Below the pieces are notes generated by a model that was not told where the DNA came from, ran no database searches, and saw only the letters and a list, made by a program, of their open reading frames with translations. The position numbers were made by a program, and so were the translations under genes. DNA of 6,460 bases from Candidatus Nitrosomarinus sp. (GTDB lineage Archaea; Thermoproteota; Nitrososphaeria; Nitrososphaerales; Nitrosopumilaceae), in assembly GCA_003702465.1 (NCBI GenBank), contig REGF01000060.1:1-6460 (forward strand). The letters run 5' to 3'. Numbering within the stretch: position 1 is the first letter of the stretch; every line of letters begins with the position of its first letter. Positions 4,628 through 6,460 of this stretch are shown here, piece by piece.

Positions 4628-4747
4628 ATGATGTCATGTAATGAAAATTATGCTATGACATGTAAAGATGGATTTGTTCATAATTTCACCTGGTTTGAAA
4701 TACTGTCTAAGACTATGTGTATTCATTGTGGAACTGAAAAACAATGA
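4628..4747 (+). CDS. 38/39-residue Cys/His mini-protein coupled to the TPR gene
   Basis: Two adjacent ATG codons (4628 and 4631) open a frame that ends in TGA at 4745-4747. Numbered from the second ATG, it has C3, C11 (TCKDGF), H17, W21 and the knuckle CIHCG (C30, C33), so a Cys3-4/His zinc site such as C-X18-C-X2-C with an extra Cys or His is likely. The last four bases, ATGA, contain the start of the TPR gene, the classic overlap for translational coupling. Continuous expression with the TPR protein suggests that the two act together. No family is recognised. A 10-bp palindrome (4612-4621) lies just before the start; its role is unknown. No convincing TATA box could be fixed. Confidence 0.66.
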   Translation: MMSCNENYAMTCKDGFVHNFTWFEILSKTMCIHCGTEKQ

Positions 4748-4992
4748 CTGATTTTGATTCATTTCGACAAGCATACAAGTTATGTCAAATTGGAGAATGG
4801 TCAACAGCACTAAAAGTCTATGAGAAAATACTCAAAAAAGATCCTACTGATGCATATCTTTGGTATACTATAGGGGACTTGCATGAAATACTTGAAAACT
4901 ACAAGGTAGCTGCCATGTGTTTTGATAAGGCAAAATCTTTAGGATATGGTATAGACGTAGACCACATTTTTCATAAAAAATGTAATTTTTAA
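4744..4992 (+). CDS. Small TPR-repeat protein
   Basis: This 82-residue soluble protein is built almost entirely of tetratricopeptide repeats. Repeat one (about residues 3-36) has the later consensus positions A22, Y26 and P34. Repeat two (37-70) has W40, I43, G44, A56, F60 and A63 in the expected 4/7/8/20/24/27 pattern. A short tail HIFHKKCNF follows. TPRs form helical hairpins that bind peptides of partner proteins, so this is likely an adaptor, perhaps for the 38-residue Cys/His protein whose stop codon overlaps its ATG. With only two repeats it may dimerise or add to another TPR protein. Its stop lies seven bases from the stop of the convergent minus-strand gene. Confidence 0.86.
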   Translation: MTDFDSFRQAYKLCQIGEWSTALKVYEKILKKDPTDAYLWYTIGDLHEILENYKVAAMCFDKAKSLGYGIDVDHIFHKKCNF

Positions 4993-4999
4993 TATTTAT

Positions 5000-5350
5000 T
5001 CATTTTTTTCCTGCTGTAAATTGTGGATGAAATGCAGCATAAGATTTATGATCACATTGTGCTGTTCCATCTTTTGAACATATAAGACGTGAACCTTCAA
5101 CAGATATTCTAAAAATTTCATCTTTTGATGTATCTATAATTGCAAATCCATTATCATCTATACATTTTTCAAATTTGTAATCTGGATAGTTTACTTTTAG
5201 ATACTTCATTTTATCAAGAGCTGCACTAGCACAATCCATTAACCAAATATTGAATGTTTGATCAACGTCAAATTTTTCATAAGCCTTTTTGTATTTCTCA
5301 ATTTTCTTACGATTTACTGAAATATTTGTGAAAGTTCTATCTTTTACCAT
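5000..5350 (-). CDS. Unknown protein with degenerate SWIM-like Cys/His C-terminus
   Basis: This 116-residue protein has a basic helical N-terminus (RKKIEKYKKAYEKF, 14-27), a helix carrying WLMDCASAALDKMKYL (36-51), a small beta region (67-90), and a C-terminal motif C91-X7-C99-X-H101 followed by SYAAFHPQF. CxH followed by Ala resembles the second half of SWIM zinc fingers (CxC...CxH), but the first Cys of the usual CxC pair is Leu (position 89). H108 could complete a metal site instead. The function is unknown; nucleic-acid or protein binding is possible. The start ATG 5350 has a TATA-like box 24-31 bases upstream and no Shine-Dalgarno site. An out-of-frame mini-ORF (5397-5344) overlaps the start by seven bases. 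It lies downstream of, and possibly is co-transcribed with, the 38-residue zinc protein. Confidence 0.78.
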   Translation of the reverse strand: MVKDRTFTNISVNRKKIEKYKKAYEKFDVDQTFNIWLMDCASAALDKMKYLKVNYPDYKFEKCIDDNGFAIIDTSKDEIFRISVEGSRLICSKDGTAQCDHKSYAAFHPQFTAGKK

Positions 5351-5373
5351 GAAGGAAATTTAGATCTTTTTAC

Positions 5374-5381
5374 CTTATTAA
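5374..5381 (-). promoter_or_regulatory. TATA-like box for the SWIM-like gene
   Basis: TTAATAAG on the minus strand starts 31 bases before ATG 5350, which fits an archaeal promoter with a very short leader. Confidence 0.45.
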
Positions 5382-5413
5382 TCCGCTGTTGAGACATAAT
5401 TAGAAAAAACCAT

Positions 5414-5530
5414 TCAATGTTTGTGATTCTTAATGCAGCTGTCACAGTATTCATTACCACATTTATCACATGCAATTAGTTGCCCAGGCCTATACCCAGT
5501 AAAACATTCATCACAACTTGTGCCGTTCAT
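5414..5530 (-). CDS. 38-residue RING/B-box-like zinc mini-protein
   Basis: Minus-strand ATG 5530-5528 opens 38 codons to TGA at 5416-5414. Nearly a quarter of the residues are potential metal ligands: C6-X2-C9-X11-C21-X2-C24-X4-C29-X2-C32-X3-H36-X-H38. Four pairs of ligands can bind two zinc ions, and the order resembles the cross-brace of RING, FYVE or B-box fingers, although much shorter than those domains. There is no room for another domain, so it probably works as a free zinc module binding a protein or nucleic acid. A TATA-like box 23-30 bases upstream supports leaderless expression. It precedes the SWIM-like gene by 63 bases on the same strand. A link to ubiquitin-like conjugation is not supported by anything else in the window. 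Confidence 0.74.
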   Translation of the reverse strand: MNGTSCDECFTGYRPGQLIACDKCGNEYCDSCIKNHKH

Positions 5531-5552
5531 ATTCTAATTTCAATAATTTGAT

Positions 5553-5560
5553 TTAGATAA
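5553..5560 (-). promoter_or_regulatory. TATA-like box for the 38-residue zinc protein gene
   Basis: TTATCTAA on the minus strand starts 30 bases before ATG 5530, consistent with a leaderless transcript. Confidence 0.45.
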
Positions 5561-5607
5561 GCATTTTCATGCACAAACAATGCTTAAAATAAAAAAATTT
5601 GATAGTA

Positions 5608-5615
5608 TTAAAAAT
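5608..5615 (+). promoter_or_regulatory. TATA-like box for the membrane peptide gene
   Basis: TTAAAAAT begins 28 bases before ATG 5636 and is a good archaeal TATA match. No Shine-Dalgarno site precedes the start. Confidence 0.45.
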
Positions 5616-5635
5616 TATCAAGCAGTACTGGCATT

Positions 5636-5755
5636 ATGAGAAATGATAATTCATCAATTTTTTCAACATCAAAACCACAAGATGTTCCAAAATTTATGAT
5701 TCCAGTATTGATAGGAGTAATTTCTTTGGTGATTTTCTATAAATTATTCATATAA
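5636..5755 (+). CDS. 39-residue single-pass membrane peptide
   Basis: ATG 5636 opens 39 codons to TAA 5753-5755. Residues 1-19 are polar (RNDNSSIFSTSKPQDVPK) and residues 20-39 are almost wholly hydrophobic (FMIPVLIGVISLVIFYKLF), a single transmembrane helix ending the protein. This tail-anchored shape, with a short soluble head, is common among small membrane proteins, including accessory subunits of respiratory complexes and small regulators. Nothing here tells which one it is. Support comes from the TATA-like box 28 bases upstream and from the clean polar-to-hydrophobic split, which is unlikely by chance in AT-rich DNA but not excluded. No partner gene lies on the same strand nearby. Confidence 0.62.
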   Translation: MRNDNSSIFSTSKPQDVPKFMIPVLIGVISLVIFYKLFI

Positions 5756-5808
5756 AGATAGGAGAAATTTCTTCTAAAAACCTCATTTGGGCACAATGGC
5801 ACTGAACC

Positions 5809-5817
5809 AAAAAGAAA
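5809..5817 (-). terminator. T-rich terminator after tRNA-Phe
   Basis: Immediately after the tRNA 3' end the minus strand reads TTTCTTTTT, a T-tract of the kind that ends archaeal tRNA transcripts. Confidence 0.5.
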
Positions 5818-5818
5818 G

Positions 5819-5892
5819 TGCCGAGGGCATGATTTGAACAAGCGACAGCCCGGTCTTCAGCCGAGTGCTCTTCCAGGCTGAGCTACCTCGGC
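5819..5892 (-). tRNA. tRNA-Phe (anticodon GAA)
   Basis: The 74-base gene folds as a full cloverleaf. It has a 7-bp acceptor stem (GCCGAGG with CCTCGGC) and discriminator A, a 4-bp D stem (GCTC/GAGC) with GG in the loop, and an anticodon stem CTCGG/CCGGG with loop CTGAAGA giving anticodon GAA. The five-base variable loop and T loop TTCAAAT are normal. The T stem (GCTTG/CATGC) has one U-U mismatch, 51-63 in standard numbering. No intron is present and CCA is not encoded. It decodes UUU and UUC. It is flanked upstream by a T8 run and a TATA-like box and downstream by a T-tract, so it is probably a single-gene transcript. No duplicated 3' end or integrase is visible, so there is no sign of an integrated element here. 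Confidence 0.97.
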
Positions 5893-5895
5893 ACT

Positions 5896-5903
5896 AAAAA
5901 AAA
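5896..5903 (-). terminator. T8 terminator between the adenosyltransferase gene and tRNA-Phe
   Basis: On the minus strand an unbroken T8 lies 31 bases after the adenosyltransferase stop and three bases before the tRNA 5' end. It probably ends the upstream mRNA without a hairpin, as in archaea. Confidence 0.5.
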
Positions 5904-5917
5904 TACTTTAGATGAGG

Positions 5918-5925
5918 CATTAAAG
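5918..5925 (-). promoter_or_regulatory. TATA-like box for tRNA-Phe
   Basis: CTTTAATG on the minus strand lies 26-33 bases upstream of the tRNA 5' end, the usual archaeal distance. Confidence 0.4.
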
Positions 5926-5934
5926 TTTGTCTTT

Positions 5935-6460
5935 TTATGGTTTCCAAATTATATCTTCAACACCATTTCGTTTATTGACTAAACGTCCCATAACAAACAT
6001 GAGATCGGATAAACGATTTAGATATTTGATGCAATTAGCATTAATTTCATCCGTATCACTTAATTGAACTACTAGTGTTTCTGCTCTGCGTATGGTAGTT
6101 CTTACTTGATGAATTTGTGCAGCTGCGATATTGCCTCCAGGTAAAATGAAGTTTGTGATGGGGGATAATTCTAATTCAAATTTATCAATAATTTTTTCTA
6201 AATTTTCAACCATTTCTAATGAAATTCTATTTTTCAAATCATTAAGATTTTGATTCGATAAATCTGAACCTAATACAAATAATTCATTTTGAAGTTTACT
6301 CAAAACCTCAGAAACATCTTTGTCTAATTCATTACTTAAAACAACTCCAATTGCTGCATTGGCTTCATCCACTGTTCCATATGCTAAAATCCGTGGATGA
6401 GATTTTGCAATTCTAAAATCACCTTGTAACCCGGTATTTCCATCATCCCCAGTTTTTGTA
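5935..6460 (-). CDS. PduO-type ATP:cob(I)alamin adenosyltransferase (N-terminus outside window)
   Basis: The enzyme transfers the adenosyl group of ATP to cob(I)alamin, making adenosylcobalamin, probably for methylmalonyl-CoA mutase in the cell's carbon metabolism. The frame stays open to the window edge, with 174 residues visible, so only a few N-terminal residues are missing against a usual length of about 180-190. Visible signatures are TKTGDDGNTGL at the N-terminal ATP site, KSHPRILAYGTVDEANAAIG, FILPGG (about 104-109), the helix with R-X3-R-R-X-E (120-127), and YLNRLSD followed by F and R (146-159). Together these are diagnostic of the PduO/MMAB family. GTG at 6372-6370, which begins DEANAAIG, is internal and is not the start. 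The downstream T8 run separates the gene from tRNA-Phe. The protein is expected to be a trimer in the cytosol. Confidence 0.95.
   Translation of the reverse strand, partial: TKTGDDGNTGLQGDFRIAKSHPRILAYGTVDEANAAIGVVLSNELDKDVSEVLSKLQNELFVLGSDLSNQNLNDLKNRISLEMVENLEKIIDKFELELSPITNFILPGGNIAAAQIHQVRTTIRRAETLVVQLSDTDEINANCIKYLNRLSDLMFVMGRLVNKRNGVEDIIWKP

Noticed and set aside
5756..5892. tRNA-Phe as an integration (att) site
   Set aside because: No duplicated tRNA 3' end, integrase or foreign block is visible in the window.
5905..5925. Short inverted repeat CTTTA...TAAAG upstream of the tRNA
   Set aside because: Only five base pairs in AT-rich sequence that already contains the TATA-like box.
5935..6372. 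Adenosyltransferase starting at GTG 6372
   Set aside because: Family motifs (TKTGDDGNTGL, KSHPR) continue in frame upstream to the window edge, so this GTG is an internal Val codon.

Overview
The window is AT-rich and looks like the chromosome of an ammonia-oxidising archaeon close to Nitrosopumilus (Nitrososphaerota/Thaumarchaeota). This is an inference. It rests on archaeal TATA-like boxes about 25-35 bases before many start codons, start codons without Shine-Dalgarno sites, stand-alone Lrp/AsnC ligand-binding (RAM) proteins, a roadblock-like protein of a type I associate with these archaea, and a PduO-type cobalamin adenosyltransferase. No mobile element, CRISPR array or phage module is visible.

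Layout, left to right. The plus strand opens with the tail of a Cys4 mini-protein (to 122), followed directly by a class III adenylate cyclase-like protein (132-911). A 48-residue Cys/His protein lies opposite it (931-1077, minus). Two plus-strand genes follow: a Pro/Gln-rich protein with a C-terminal leucine zipper (1215-1595) and a roadblock-like protein (1649-2032). The stop codon of the second interlocks with that of a minus-strand VOC/glyoxalase-fold gene (2029-2442). Next on the minus strand are two overlapping RAM genes (2967-2728, 2734-2516), a Lys/Thr/Ala repeat protein (3371-3078) and a small acidic helical protein (3664-3437).

A 154-base divergent promoter region (3665-3818) holds two perfect inverted repeats and leads into an unidentified, probably beta-rich protein (3819-4160) with an unusual start region. 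The 583 bases from 4161 to 4743 have no long open frame. They contain an apparently frameshifted minus-strand gene (4170-4531) and most of a plus-strand Cys/His mini-protein (4628-4747), which overlaps a TPR protein by ATGA (4744-4992). The right part holds an unknown protein with a SWIM-like C-terminus (5350-5000), a 38-residue RING-like zinc mini-protein (5530-5414), a 39-residue single-pass membrane peptide (5636-5755), tRNA-Phe(GAA) (5892-5819) and the 5'-truncated PduO-type adenosyltransferase (5935 to the window end).

How the genes may work together: the clear biochemical roles are AdoCbl synthesis, probably serving methylmalonyl-CoA mutase, and phenylalanine decoding. Most of the rest looks like small regulatory or scaffolding proteins: a cyclase, RAM effector sensors, a roadblock-like protein, a TPR and four zinc-type mini-proteins. 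Two of the mini-proteins are tightly coupled to a larger gene, which suggests that they act as its partners. I see no single multi-gene operon that would define a new system.
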